A stretch of 64,000 nucleotides of DNA, from contig LJCV01000044.1 in the NCBI GenBank assembly GCA_001298575.1, positions 158,247-222,246 on the forward strand, given 5' to 3'. A program made the translations under genes and the position numbers. The notes beneath the pieces are model-generated. The model saw only the letters and a list, made by a program, of their open reading frames with translations. It did not search any database and was not told the origin of the DNA. Position 1 is the first letter of the stretch; the number at the start of each line of letters is the position of its first letter. The stretch comes from Actinobacteria bacterium OK074. GTDB lineage: Bacteria > Actinomycetota > Actinomycetes > Streptomycetales > Streptomycetaceae. Positions 1 to 8,593 of the stretch are shown here, one piece after another.

Positions 1-792
1 TGGGGGCTGGCGGGGGACCGGCGCTGGGCCCTGATCGACGCGGTGGGCAAGGTCGTCACGCAACGCCGGCAGCCGCGGCTGGCACTGGCCGCCGCCGCGC
101 CCCTGGCCGGCGGCGGCATCACGTTGTCCGCGCCCGGGCTTGAGCCGGTCGACGTGGCGGTGCCCGCGCCGGGGCCCACCATCACCGCGCGGTTTCCCCG
201 CGACAAGGTCGAGACCGTGGCCGCCGATGCGGCGGCGAGCCGCTGGCTGAGCGCGTTCCTGGGCAGCGACGTCGTCCTTGTCCACCTCGACGATCCGGCC
301 ACGCGCCGCCCGGTCGACGACCCGCCGTACGGGCTCCCGGGAGAGGTCGTGAGCCTCGCCGACGGCTATCCGCTGCTGCTGACCGCGCTCGCCTCCCTGG
401 ACGACCTCAACTCCCTGATCGCGCGCGGCGATCACCCCGACGAGGGCCCGCTGCCCATGAACCGCTTCCGGCCGAACCTCGTCGTCACGGGCACCGCCCC
501 GTGGGCCGAGGACGGCTGGGGCCGGATCGCCGTGGGCGAGGTCGTCTTCCGCGTCGCCAAGCCGTGCGGGCGCTGCGTGGTGACCACCACCGACCAGGCC
601 ACCGCCGCCCGCGGCAGGGAGCCCCTGCGCACCCTGGGCCGCCACCGCCGCTTCGGCGACAAGCTGGTCTTCGGCCAGAACCTGGTCCCGGAGACGACGG
701 GCACGGTACGGGTGGGGGACGCGGTCGAGATCCTCGACCAGGACGCGCGCGTGCCGGGCGGTGGCGCCCCTCCGGCCGCCCCGCTCCCCTGA
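1..792 (+). CDS. MOSC domain protein (5' end outside window)
   Basis: The reading frame is open from base 1, where it reads GLAGDRRWALID, the family signature at the end of the MOSC N-terminal beta-barrel, so the true start lies upstream. The C-terminal MOSC domain has the expected cysteine in KPCGRCVVTTTDQ, the residue that in YcbX/mARC-type proteins binds molybdenum cofactor. MNRFRPNLV just before it is also typical. About 263 residues are visible, consistent with a protein of roughly 280 that lacks only a short N-terminus. The likely role is a molybdenum-dependent reductase or sulfurtransferase-like enzyme using N-hydroxylated substrates. The substrate cannot be told from sequence. Family assignment is firm. 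Confidence 0.9.
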   Translation, partial: WGLAGDRRWALIDAVGKVVTQRRQPRLALAAAAPLAGGGITLSAPGLEPVDVAVPAPGPTITARFPRDKVETVAADAAASRWLSAFLGSDVVLVHLDDPATRRPVDDPPYGLPGEVVSLADGYPLLLTALASLDDLNSLIARGDHPDEGPLPMNRFRPNLVVTGTAPWAEDGWGRIAVGEVVFRVAKPCGRCVVTTTDQATAARGREPLRTLGRHRRFGDKLVFGQNLVPETTGTVRVGDAVEILDQDARVPGGGAPPAAPLP

Positions 793-978
793 CCTCCGAA
801 CTCGCGTCCCCGGCGGGAACCCGCGCCGCCCGCACGATCGTTGAGACGGCGTGAGGGGTTCATGAGGGAACCGTGTGCCGGCTGAGAGGTGATTTCACTC
901 TCTTTTGCCACGGCTCGTGCGTCGTTGGCCCGAGTCGGGGTTATCACGGAAGGAATGGGCGGAAAGGGGTGCGGGACG

Positions 979-1584
979 GTGCGGGCGATCCGCGGACTCT
1001 GGCGCTGGCGGCACAATCCGCTGCGCCGTACGACCGACCTCGTCGAGGCATGGGTGGCGCTCGCCGCGCTCCTGCTGATCCTCGCGGCGGCCCCGCTGGT
1101 CGGTTCGCTCGTCGCCTCGGCCACCCGGCACACCCTCCAGGACGCCGTACGCAGTCAACAGCGCACCCGCCACGAGGTGGTGGCCACCGTGGTCAAGAAG
1201 CTCGACCGCAGCCCGGTGGAGGTGGACCCCGACGCGACGACGGCCCGGGACACCCGCAGCCGGGTCGTCGCCGACTGGCCGGGCCCGGACGGCACGGCGC
1301 GGCGCGGCACCGTCCTGGCCCTGCTGGAAAACCCGCACCGGGGCGACCACTTCGGCGTCTGGACCGACGCCGACGGCCGCATAGTGGCCCGCCCGCTGGA
1401 CGCCGCCACCGCGACGACGCACGCCGTGCTGGCGGGAGTCGGCGCGGGCGTCCTGACGGCGGGGCTCCTGGAGGGCGGCCGGAGGTTCGCCGTCTGGCAC
1501 ATGGTCAGGCGCCGGTACGCGCGTCTGGACCAGGCATGGGACAAGGCGGGCCCGGACTGGGGCAGGACGGGCACCGGCAGCTGA
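979..1584 (+). CDS. Rv1733c-like small membrane protein
   Basis: A protein of about 201 residues that opens with IRGLWRWRHNPLRRTTDLVE, the N-terminal signature of Rv1733c-type actinobacterial membrane proteins. A first membrane helix (WVALAALLLILAAAPLVGSL) follows, then an extracytoplasmic domain of about 100 residues, then a second helix (AVLAGVGAGVLTAGLLEGG) and a basic tail. I chose GTG 979 because GGAAAGGGG lies about 10 bases upstream and the signature follows at once. ATG 955 is the alternative. The function of the family is unknown; the mycobacterial member is a latency antigen. It stands alone, about 100 bases upstream of the beta-helix/AAA+ gene on the same strand. Confidence 0.8.
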   Translation: MRAIRGLWRWRHNPLRRTTDLVEAWVALAALLLILAAAPLVGSLVASATRHTLQDAVRSQQRTRHEVVATVVKKLDRSPVEVDPDATTARDTRSRVVADWPGPDGTARRGTVLALLENPHRGDHFGVWTDADGRIVARPLDAATATTHAVLAGVGAGVLTAGLLEGGRRFAVWHMVRRRYARLDQAWDKAGPDWGRTGTGS

Positions 1585-1692
1585 CGGCATGGCGGCTCCG
1601 GTCAACCCGCCGTCCCGGATCACGCTACGGTGGACGCGCCGAACCACATTCGGCTCAACCCGCGTTCAACTAGGTGGGGGCACAGCTACGCC

Positions 1693-4134
1693 ATGGCACA
1701 GGGCACGGTCCAGGTGATGCACACCGGTACTTCGCGGTGGCGGCGCCGCACAGGTGAGTACGCGTCGCTCGCCGCCGCCCTGGAGGCCGCGGCCGACGGT
1801 GACGTCCTCACCGTCGCCCCCGGCACCTACCGGGAGAACCTCGTCGTCCAGCGGGCGGTGACCTTGCGGGGGCCCGAGGGCTCCCCCGGGTCCGTGCGCA
1901 TCGCGCCCGTGGACGGCGTGCCGCTGACCGTGCGCGCCTCCGCCGTCGTCCAGGACCTGCACGTCGAGGGCCAGGACGCGGCGGCGCCCGCGGTGCTCGT
2001 CGAGGAGGGCACGCCGGAGCTGGTGGATCTGCGCGTCATGACCCGGTCCGCGGCCGGGATCGAGGTGCGCGACGGCGCCCGCCCGACGGTGCGGCGCTGC
2101 ACGGTCGACAACCCGGCCGGCGTGGGCATCGCCGTACTGGACGGCGCCGGCGCGGCGGCCGAGGAGTGCGAGGTCGTGGCGGCCGGCCAGTCCGGGGTCG
2201 CGGTCCGCGGCGGCGGACGGCCCCGGCTGGAGCGCTGCCGGGTGCACCACGCCTCGGGCGTCGGGCTGTCGGTCACCGGGGAGAACTCCTCGCTGGAGGC
2301 GGTCGGTTGCGAGGTGTACGAGGTGCGCGGCTCCGGGGTGCAGGTGACCTCGCGGGCCACCGCCCATCTCACCGACTGCGACGTGCACCGTACGACGGCC
2401 GACGGCGTCACCCTGGACACCGACGCGGTACTGACCCTCGCCGACTGCCGTATCCACGACGTGCCGGAGAACGCGGTGGACCTGCGTTCGCGTTCGGTGC
2501 TCACGCTGACCCGTACGACGGTGCGTCAGTTCGGCCGCAACGGCCTGTCCGTGTGGGACCCGGGCACCCGCGTGGACGCCAACCAGTGCGAGATCTTCGA
2601 CAGCACCGGCGACTACCCGGCGGTGTGGGTCAGCGACGGCGCCACGGTGGTCCTGGAGTCGTGCCGGGTGCACGACGTGCCGGACGCCCTGTTCGTGCTC
2701 GACCGCGGTTCGCGCGCCGACGTCGTCGACAGCGACCTCACCCAGGTGCGCAACACGGCGGTGTCGGTCAGCGACGGCGCCACCGCGCAGCTCGACGACT
2801 GCCGCATCAAGGACGCGGCGACGGGCGCCTGGTTCCGCGACCACGGCAGCGGCGGCACACTCAACGGCTGCACGGTGGACGGCACCCAGACCGGTGTGAT
2901 CGTCACCAAGGGCGCCGACCCCACCATCGAGCGCTGCACGGTGACCTCCCCCACCGAGGCCGGCTTCTACGTCTCCGCGGGCGCCCGCGGCACCTTCCAC
3001 AACTGCCGGGTGACGGGCAGCGAGGGCTACGGCTTCCACGTCATCGACGGCTGCCGGACGACCCTGCGCAAGTGCCGCACCGAGCGCTGCGCGCGCGGCG
3101 GTTACGAGTTCGCGGACGGCGGTCCGAGCGCGCCCGGCGGAGGTGCGGCGACCGTCGAGGACTGCACCAGTGACGAGAGCGCGAGCCTGAAGACCGCGGC
3201 GCCGGAACCCGCCGTGCAGACGGCGACGGTCGCCTCTCCCGGGCTGCTGGGGTCGATCCCGGGGCAGCGCGCGGCGGATCAGGGCGCCGCCGCGGCCACC
3301 GGAGCGGAGCCGGAGAAGCCGGCGCGCACCTCGCAGGCCGTGCTCGGCGAACTGGACGCGCTGGTCGGCCTGGACAGCGTCAAGCGCGAGGTCCGGCAGC
3401 TCACGGACATGATCGAGGTCGGCCGCCGCCGCCAGCAGGCGGGGCTCAAGGCGGCGTCGGCCCGGCGCCACCTGGTCTTCACCGGCTCCCCCGGCACCGG
3501 CAAGACGACGGTCGCCCGGCTCTACGGCGAGATCCTGGCCTCGCTCGGCGTGCTGGAGAAGGGGCACCTGGTCGAGGTCTCCCGGGTCGACCTGGTCGGC
3601 GAGCACATCGGTTCGACGGCGATCCGCACCCAGGAGGCGTTCGACCGGGCGCGCGGCGGGGTCCTGTTCATCGACGAGGCGTACGCGCTCTCGCCGGAGG
3701 ACTCCGGGCGGGACTTCGGGCGGGAGGCCATCGACACGCTGGTGAAGCTGATGGAGGACCACCGGGAGGCGGTCGTGGTGATCGTCGCGGGCTACACGGC
3801 CGAGATGGAGCGCTTCCTGTCGGTCAACCCCGGTGTGGCGTCCCGTTTCTCACGGACCATCACCTTCGGCGACTACGGCTCGGACGAACTGCTGCGGATC
3901 GTGGAGCAGCAGGCGGAGGAGCACGAGTACCGGCTGGGGCCGGGCGCGGCGGAGGAGCTGCGCACGTACTTCACGGACCTGCCGAAGGGCCCGACGTTCG
4001 GCAACGGCCGCACGGCCCGGCAGACGTTCGAGGCGATGGTGGAGCGGCACGCGAGCCGGGTCGCCCAGCTGGCGGAGCCGAGCACGGACGACTTGACGCT
4101 GCTGTACGCGGAGGACTTGCCGACGTTGCCGTGA
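1693..4134 (+). CDS. Right-handed beta-helix / AAA+ ATPase fusion (CbbX/EccA type)
   Basis: An 813-residue two-part protein. Residues about 25-510 form a right-handed parallel beta-helix of roughly 23-residue coils. Most coils carry a cysteine at the same turn (RRCTV, EECEV, ERCRV, TDCDV, ADCRI, ESCRV, DDCRI, NGCTV, ERCTV, HNCRV), giving a stacked cysteine ladder. After an Ala/Pro-rich linker, residues about 550-800 form a CbbX/SpoVK/EccA-type AAA+ domain: Walker A GSPGTGKT (about 598-605), Walker B VLFIDEAY (about 657-664), sensor-1 VIVAGY, and arginine finger in SRFSR. The helix resembles NosD/pectate-lyase-like folds but is probably a binding scaffold. An ATP-driven remodelling role, as for EccA in type VII secretion, is inferred. 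ATG 1693 is preferred over an in-frame start at 1630 because it precedes the first globular residues. Confidence 0.9.
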   Translation: MAQGTVQVMHTGTSRWRRRTGEYASLAAALEAAADGDVLTVAPGTYRENLVVQRAVTLRGPEGSPGSVRIAPVDGVPLTVRASAVVQDLHVEGQDAAAPAVLVEEGTPELVDLRVMTRSAAGIEVRDGARPTVRRCTVDNPAGVGIAVLDGAGAAAEECEVVAAGQSGVAVRGGGRPRLERCRVHHASGVGLSVTGENSSLEAVGCEVYEVRGSGVQVTSRATAHLTDCDVHRTTADGVTLDTDAVLTLADCRIHDVPENAVDLRSRSVLTLTRTTVRQFGRNGLSVWDPGTRVDANQCEIFDSTGDYPAVWVSDGATVVLESCRVHDVPDALFVLDRGSRADVVDSDLTQVRNTAVSVSDGATAQLDDCRIKDAATGAWFRDHGSGGTLNGCTVDGTQTGVIVTKGADPTIERCTVTSPTEAGFYVSAGARGTFHNCRVTGSEGYGFHVIDGCRTTLRKCRTERCARGGYEFADGGPSAPGGGAATVEDCTSDESASLKTAAPEPAVQTATVASPGLLGSIPGQRAADQGAAAATGAEPEKPARTSQAVLGELDALVGLDSVKREVRQLTDMIEVGRRRQQAGLKAASARRHLVFTGSPGTGKTTVARLYGEILASLGVLEKGHLVEVSRVDLVGEHIGSTAIRTQEAFDRARGGVLFIDEAYALSPEDSGRDFGREAIDTLVKLMEDHREAVVVIVAGYTAEMERFLSVNPGVASRFSRTITFGDYGSDELLRIVEQQAEEHEYRLGPGAAEELRTYFTDLPKGPTFGNGRTARQTFEAMVERHASRVAQLAEPSTDDLTLLYAEDLPTLP

Positions 4135-4160
4135 GTGGCGGTCGCGGATTGCAGGTGGGT

Positions 4161-4200
4161 GGCGAGGGCTCGGTCTCCTGGAGGGGGCCGGGCCCTCGCC
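4161..4200. terminator. Probable bidirectional terminator hairpin
   Basis: GGCGAGGGC at 4161-4169 pairs perfectly with GCCCTCGCC at 4192-4200, with a GC-rich loop containing a smaller CTCC/GGAG pairing. It lies between two convergent genes ending at 4134 and 4220. There is no T-run, which is common for actinomycete hairpin terminators. Confidence 0.5.
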
Positions 4201-4219
4201 CTTGCCGCCGCCGTCTGCT

Positions 4220-6712
4220 TCAGGGGCCGTCCGCGGGTGGGGGTTCGTCGTTGCCGGGGCGGTCGGGTGCGATACGGCCGCCGTTCTGGTGGCGCCCGTT
4301 CAGCCTGCCGCCCGGCTGCTGCGGCTGGGCGGGCCCCTCCGCGGACCCCTCCCCTGCGCGCGGCCCCGGCAGTTCGGGTTCCGGTACCGGTCGCAGCCGT
4401 TTCAGCAGGCCCGCGCGTTCCTTCGCGAAGGCCGGGTCCGCCTGGTAGTCGCTGTGGCCGAGGATCGGGGCCGGGAGCGGGTGGGCGCCGGTGCGGCCGT
4501 AGGCGAGGGGGTCCTTGAGCGGGGCCCGGTCGACCTCGGGGCCGCAGTCGACGGACAGGCGGATCGGGCCGCCGATGGGGTCGGTGCGGCGGTACAGGTT
4601 GCGCCAGCAGGCGACCTCGCGGTGCAGGGCGACCAGCGCGGCGGGCCCGAAGTGGGCGGGGAACCAGCGGCCGTAGAGGCGTTCCAGCGGTGAGCCGTAC
4701 GTCAGGACCGCGACCCGGTTGCGGACCGGGGGCGACAGTTGCCAGGCGGCCGCGGCGGCCAGGACGCTGCCCTGGGAGTGGCCGGACAGGACGAGGCGTC
4801 CGTGGGTGCGGGCGGTCCAGGTGGCCATCCGCCAGGTCAGGTCGGGGACCGCGCGCTCGGCGTAGCAGGGCGGGGCGAAGGGGTGGGCGGCGCGCGGCCA
4901 GAACGTGCCGACGTCCCAGAGGATGCCGATGGTGCGCCGGGCGGAGGCGTCCTTGTAGGCGCGCCGGCCCCAGGTGACGAAGAGGATGAAGCCGAGTCCT
5001 ATCAGCCAGGAGCCGAGCGCCTGCGCGCTCTCCGCGGCGCCCCGCAGCACGGGCGGCGTGTCCTGGGCGGCCACCCCCGGCACCCGGGCGGTCGTCGCGG
5101 CGCCCACCAGGGCGCCCGCGCCCAGGAGCAGGGTCACCGCGGCCACCACGCCGACGACGAGGGGCGCCTGGTCGGTGAGGGTGGCCAGGGCGCGCGCGGA
5201 GGCGATCTTGCGGGTGCGGGCGGAGTCCGCGGTCGCGTGCGGGTAGTCGGCGTCGACGACGTGGGTCTCGGCGCGCCGCAGCCGTGCGGCCCGCAGGGCC
5301 AGGGCGGCGAAGACGGCGAGCAGGACGACGAGCAGGGGCGGGATCACGGATGCCTGCCAGGTGAGCAGGACGGGCGGTCCCGGCACCGCGTGGCCGGTGC
5401 CGTCCAGCCAGTCGGCGACGCGCTGGGCCACGCCGCCGGACATCACCCCGCCCAGGGCGCAGGCCAGCATGGCGACGGCGGGTCCGGCCAGGCCGTGCAG
5501 CGCGGCGCGCGGGTCGGGGTCCGTGCGGTAGAGGAGGGTGGCGACCCCGGCCAGGACCACCACGAGGAGCCCTTGCAGGAGGGTGATCCCGCCGAACGCG
5601 GTGTCGCCCTGCAGCCGCCCGAACGACTTCCAGCCGGGCCGGGCCCAGCCGGCGTAGACCAGGGCGAGGGCGAGCACGGCCAGCGCGGACGCGGGCAGCA
5701 GGTGCACCAGGTGCCGGTCCAGCTCACCGTCGAGCCGGTTCTCGGTACGGCCGCGCCGGCACACCACCCACACGAGGACGACGGTGCCGGCGCCGACGGC
5801 CGCGGCCAGGAGCAGGCCCAGCAGGGCGAGGACGCCGGGGCCGCCAGGACCGCGGTCGTGGCGCAGGGCCGGGGCGGTGAGGGCGGCGGCGATGGTCAGG
5901 AATCCGGCGGCGGTGTGGGCGGCGCGCAGCCGGGCCACCAGGCGGCGCCCGTACCAGAAGCCGGGGCGGCCGAGCCCGGTGTGTTCGCCGTCGGAGCCGT
6001 AGCTGCCGTCGTCGTCGGGTTCGCCGGGTTCGTCGCGGCGGGACATGGGCTGCTGGGACTCGTAGGCGCTCCAGGTGCGCAGGGAGAGGTACCAGAGCAG
6101 GCCGGTGAGGGCGGCCGGGACCAGTGCGGCCAGGCCGAGGCGGCGGCCGGGCTCGCTCCACCAGCCGCCGTGCGACACGGTGGGCGAGAGGAAGCCGAGC
6201 CAGGAGTGGTGGGCGGCGCAGGCGGGCCTGCCCGCGCACTGCCAGGCGGCGAGGTCCAGGGCGACCTCGCAGGCGGCGGCGACCAGCAGCACGGTGAGGG
6301 TCAGCCCGACGAGGCGGACGACGACCCCGTACAGGCGGACCGTGCGGGCGCGGTCGCGGGCCGTGGGGCGCATCCAGTGCGCGAGGTTGACGACCATGAA
6401 GGGCAGCAGCAGGAGCCACAGGGCTCGGGAGCCGTTGCCGGAGGTCAGGTTGCACCAGACGTACGCCTCGGGCACGGGTTCGGTCCGTGCCGGGCCGGGT
6501 TTCCGCTCCGCGTCGACGTCCTCGGCGCGGCGGAAGACGGCGGCCGTGTCGTCGCCGGTGACGCGGACGGTCCGCGGGTCGTCGAGCATCGCCTCGGGTG
6601 TGGCGCCGCCGACTCCGTGCACCAGGAGTTCCAGGGCCGCGTCGCTCTGTTCGGGCGGTTGCGGGGAGCCGCGGTGCTCCCCCCTCGGGATGTCTTCCCG
6701 TGCGTGTTCCAC
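4220..6712 (-). CDS. Large polytopic membrane protein with serine-hydrolase motifs
   Basis: About 830 residues, starting at GTG 6712 (VEHAREDIP). The N-terminus carries LVHGVGG (His32-Gly36), which looks like the oxyanion-hole strand of an alpha/beta hydrolase. Residues about 100-560 contain around ten hydrophobic helices. Near the C-terminus LSGHSQGSVLAAAA supplies a GxSxG nucleophile elbow (Ser646), followed by a RTDPIGG stretch and an HSDYQ motif that may carry the catalytic Asp and His. It looks like a membrane lipase/esterase in which the multi-helix region interrupts the hydrolase fold, or in which the N-terminal motif is coincidental. The C-terminal 50 residues are Pro/Gly-rich. No operon partner; the divergent neighbour is a DeoR regulator. 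The substrate is unknown. Confidence 0.8.
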   Translation of the reverse strand: MEHAREDIPRGEHRGSPQPPEQSDAALELLVHGVGGATPEAMLDDPRTVRVTGDDTAAVFRRAEDVDAERKPGPARTEPVPEAYVWCNLTSGNGSRALWLLLLPFMVVNLAHWMRPTARDRARTVRLYGVVVRLVGLTLTVLLVAAACEVALDLAAWQCAGRPACAAHHSWLGFLSPTVSHGGWWSEPGRRLGLAALVPAALTGLLWYLSLRTWSAYESQQPMSRRDEPGEPDDDGSYGSDGEHTGLGRPGFWYGRRLVARLRAAHTAAGFLTIAAALTAPALRHDRGPGGPGVLALLGLLLAAAVGAGTVVLVWVVCRRGRTENRLDGELDRHLVHLLPASALAVLALALVYAGWARPGWKSFGRLQGDTAFGGITLLQGLLVVVLAGVATLLYRTDPDPRAALHGLAGPAVAMLACALGGVMSGGVAQRVADWLDGTGHAVPGPPVLLTWQASVIPPLLVVLLAVFAALALRAARLRRAETHVVDADYPHATADSARTRKIASARALATLTDQAPLVVGVVAAVTLLLGAGALVGAATTARVPGVAAQDTPPVLRGAAESAQALGSWLIGLGFILFVTWGRRAYKDASARRTIGILWDVGTFWPRAAHPFAPPCYAERAVPDLTWRMATWTARTHGRLVLSGHSQGSVLAAAAAWQLSPPVRNRVAVLTYGSPLERLYGRWFPAHFGPAALVALHREVACWRNLYRRTDPIGGPIRLSVDCGPEVDRAPLKDPLAYGRTGAHPLPAPILGHSDYQADPAFAKERAGLLKRLRPVPEPELPGPRAGEGSAEGPAQPQQPGGRLNGRHQNGGRIAPDRPGNDEPPPADGP

Positions 6713-6958
6713 TGTTCTGCACTTCCCCCGTGTTGCGCGTCTGCTGTGTGGCCGTGCGCAGCGTTGGGATCCCCGGTGGGGGACATCACCACACACGCGG
6801 CCACGGAATCTCCCCGATACGAGTGACACCGGCGCGGTACGGGCCACGATGTGAAGACCCTGGGCAGGGTCCCGACCGGCCGCTCGACGTGCGAGGATGG
6901 GGCGCTGCGCGGACGACGGGCCGCGCGGTGGGCCGAGACGAAGGGAACCGGAGCGGAC

Positions 6959-7792
6959 GTGAGCGAGAATCAGAACCTCCTCGCGGAGCAGCGCCGCGCC
7001 CTGATCCTCGACGAGGTACGACGGCGCGGCGGCGTCCGCGTCAACGAGCTGACCCGCAGGCTCGGCGTGTCCGACATGACGGTCCGGCGCGACCTGGACT
7101 CGCTGGCCCGCCAGGGCGTCCTGGAGAAGGTGCACGGCGGCGCGGTGCCCGTCGTGGAGGCCAGCACGCACGAGCCGGGCTTCGAGGCCAAGTCGAGCCT
7201 GGAGCTGACCGCCAAGGAGGACATCGCGCGCGCGGCGGCCACCCTGGTCGCGCCGGGCACGGCGATCGCGCTCTCCGGCGGTACGACGACGTACGCCCTG
7301 GCCCAACTGCTGCTCGACGTACCGGACTTGACCGTCGTCACCAACTCGGTGCGGGTCGCGGACGTCTTCCACTCCGCGCAGCGCACCGCCGGGCAGCGGC
7401 AGGGTGCGGCGACGGTCGTCCTGACCGGCGGGGTGCGCACGCCCTCCGACTCGCTGGTGGGCCCGGTCGCGGACCAGGCGATCGGCGCGCTCCACTTCGA
7501 CCTGCTGTTCCTGGGCGTGCACGGCATATCCGTCGAGGCGGGCCTGTCGACCCCGAACCTGGCGGAGGCGGAGACCAACCGGCGCCTGGTGCACTCGGCC
7601 CGCCGTGTCGTCGTGGTCGCGGACCACACCAAGTGGGGTGTCGTGGGCCTGAGTTCGTTCGCCGAGCTGGAACAGGTGCACACCCTGGTGACGGACGCCG
7701 GGCTGCCCCGGGAGGCGCGCACGGAGGTCGCGGAACACCTGCGGCTGGTGGTGGCGGGCGAGCCGGACGCGGACACGGCCGCAGACATCTGA
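6959..7792 (+). CDS. DeoR/GlpR-family transcriptional regulator
   Basis: 277 residues. The N-terminal winged helix includes the DeoR signature (VNELTRRLGVSDMTVRRDLD, then HGGAV). The C-terminal sugar-phosphate sensor domain follows, with LSGGTTTYALA, TVVTNSV, LTGG and VADHTKWG. Members repress sugar or nucleoside catabolic genes and release DNA on binding a phosphorylated sugar. GTG 6959 begins the protein directly before the helix-turn-helix; the longer frame upstream has low-quality sequence. The regulated genes are not obvious: the divergent neighbour is the membrane hydrolase and an SRPBCC gene lies downstream. Confidence 0.92.
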   Translation: MSENQNLLAEQRRALILDEVRRRGGVRVNELTRRLGVSDMTVRRDLDSLARQGVLEKVHGGAVPVVEASTHEPGFEAKSSLELTAKEDIARAAATLVAPGTAIALSGGTTTYALAQLLLDVPDLTVVTNSVRVADVFHSAQRTAGQRQGAATVVLTGGVRTPSDSLVGPVADQAIGALHFDLLFLGVHGISVEAGLSTPNLAEAETNRRLVHSARRVVVVADHTKWGVVGLSSFAELEQVHTLVTDAGLPREARTEVAEHLRLVVAGEPDADTAADI

Positions 7793-7845
7793 CGGGGTGC
7801 CGCCTAGGGTGTGACGCGGGGGTTCCCACCAGGAGGTTGGTACCA

Positions 7846-8328
7846 ATGGCCCGTCAACTGCGCCCGGAAGGGCTCGACTTCGTGCGCACGACGCCCGTGC
7901 GGTTCAGTTTCGCGCGGGAGATCTCCGCCGCTCCGGGCGCGGTGTTCCACGCGCTCGCCGAGGACGTGCCGGGCTGGGCCGCGTGGTTCTCGGCGATCAC
8001 GTCCGCCCGCTCGACCGACGACGGCGCGGGCCGCGAGATCCGCCTGCGGGGCGGCGTCCACGCCTCGGAGACCGTCCTCGCCTCGAAGGAACCCGACGTG
8101 TACGCCTACCGCGTGGACGTGATGAACGCTCCGGGCGTCCGCGCCATGGTCGAGGAGTGGCGCCTCACTCCGGCGGGCACGGGCACGCGCGTGCGGTGGA
8201 CGGTGGCCGCCGACGGTCCGGCGGCGTTCCGGCTGTTGCTGCGGGTGGCCCGGCCGGGGATGGGGCAGGCGTTTCGCAACGCGGTGACGGCACTTGAGCG
8301 GAGGCTGGCCGCCCAGGGCCGTTCGTAG
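7846..8328 (+). CDS. SRPBCC (polyketide cyclase/START-like) protein
   Basis: 160 residues with the polyketide_cyc2 pattern: a first strand FSFAREISAAPGAVFHALAED, the GWAAWF helix, a middle sheet (GREIRLRGGVHASETVLA), VEEWRLTPAGTGTRVRWTVA, and a C-terminal helix ending RNAVTALERRLAAQ. These proteins bind hydrophobic ligands in a deep cavity, and some are cyclases or aromatases. AGGAGG at 7831-7836 sits 9 bases before ATG 7846, so the start is secure. It lies 53 bases after the DeoR gene and may be co-transcribed. The ligand is unknown. Confidence 0.88.
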   Translation: MARQLRPEGLDFVRTTPVRFSFAREISAAPGAVFHALAEDVPGWAAWFSAITSARSTDDGAGREIRLRGGVHASETVLASKEPDVYAYRVDVMNAPGVRAMVEEWRLTPAGTGTRVRWTVAADGPAAFRLLLRVARPGMGQAFRNAVTALERRLAAQGRS

Positions 8329-8371
8329 GCCCGACGGTCGCCGCCCGCACGTCCACTCCGGCGCTCCGCCG

Positions 8372-8566
8372 TCACCGGCGGGCGAGACGGCCGAGCCGCG
8401 GCCGGACCTGGCCCGTCGTCCTCGTCCACTGGCGCCCGAGTACGGCGTCCCGCTGTTCCGGGGACATCGGTGTGATGATCCGGCTCTGGATGCCCTGCCG
8501 GGCCAGGGCCGTCGTGAGTCCAGCCGGGTCCGCTCCGACGATCAGCACGGGTACCTGGTCGTCCAC
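8372..8566 (-). pseudogene. Remnant of an FAD-dependent monooxygenase N-terminus
   Basis: A 64-codon frame starts MDDQVPVLIVGADPAGLTTA, which matches the first beta-alpha-beta unit of class A flavin monooxygenases (VLIVGAGPAGL), with one glycine of the GxGxxG loop changed to Asp. The next segment (LARQGIQSRIITP) still fits; after that homology fades into Arg-rich sequence and stops. There is no room for the remaining 350 or more residues before the SRPBCC gene. I read it as a decayed fragment. A chance frame is the alternative, but the 30-residue match is hard to get by chance. Confidence 0.5.
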
Positions 8567-8593
8567 CGGCCGCTTCTTCGCGCTCGGCGTACA

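Noticed and set aside
4739..6826. Long plus-strand open frame of about 695 codons
   Set aside because: Antisense to the membrane hydrolase; Gly/Gln/Arg-rich composition with no recognisable domain, an effect of GC-rich codon bias.
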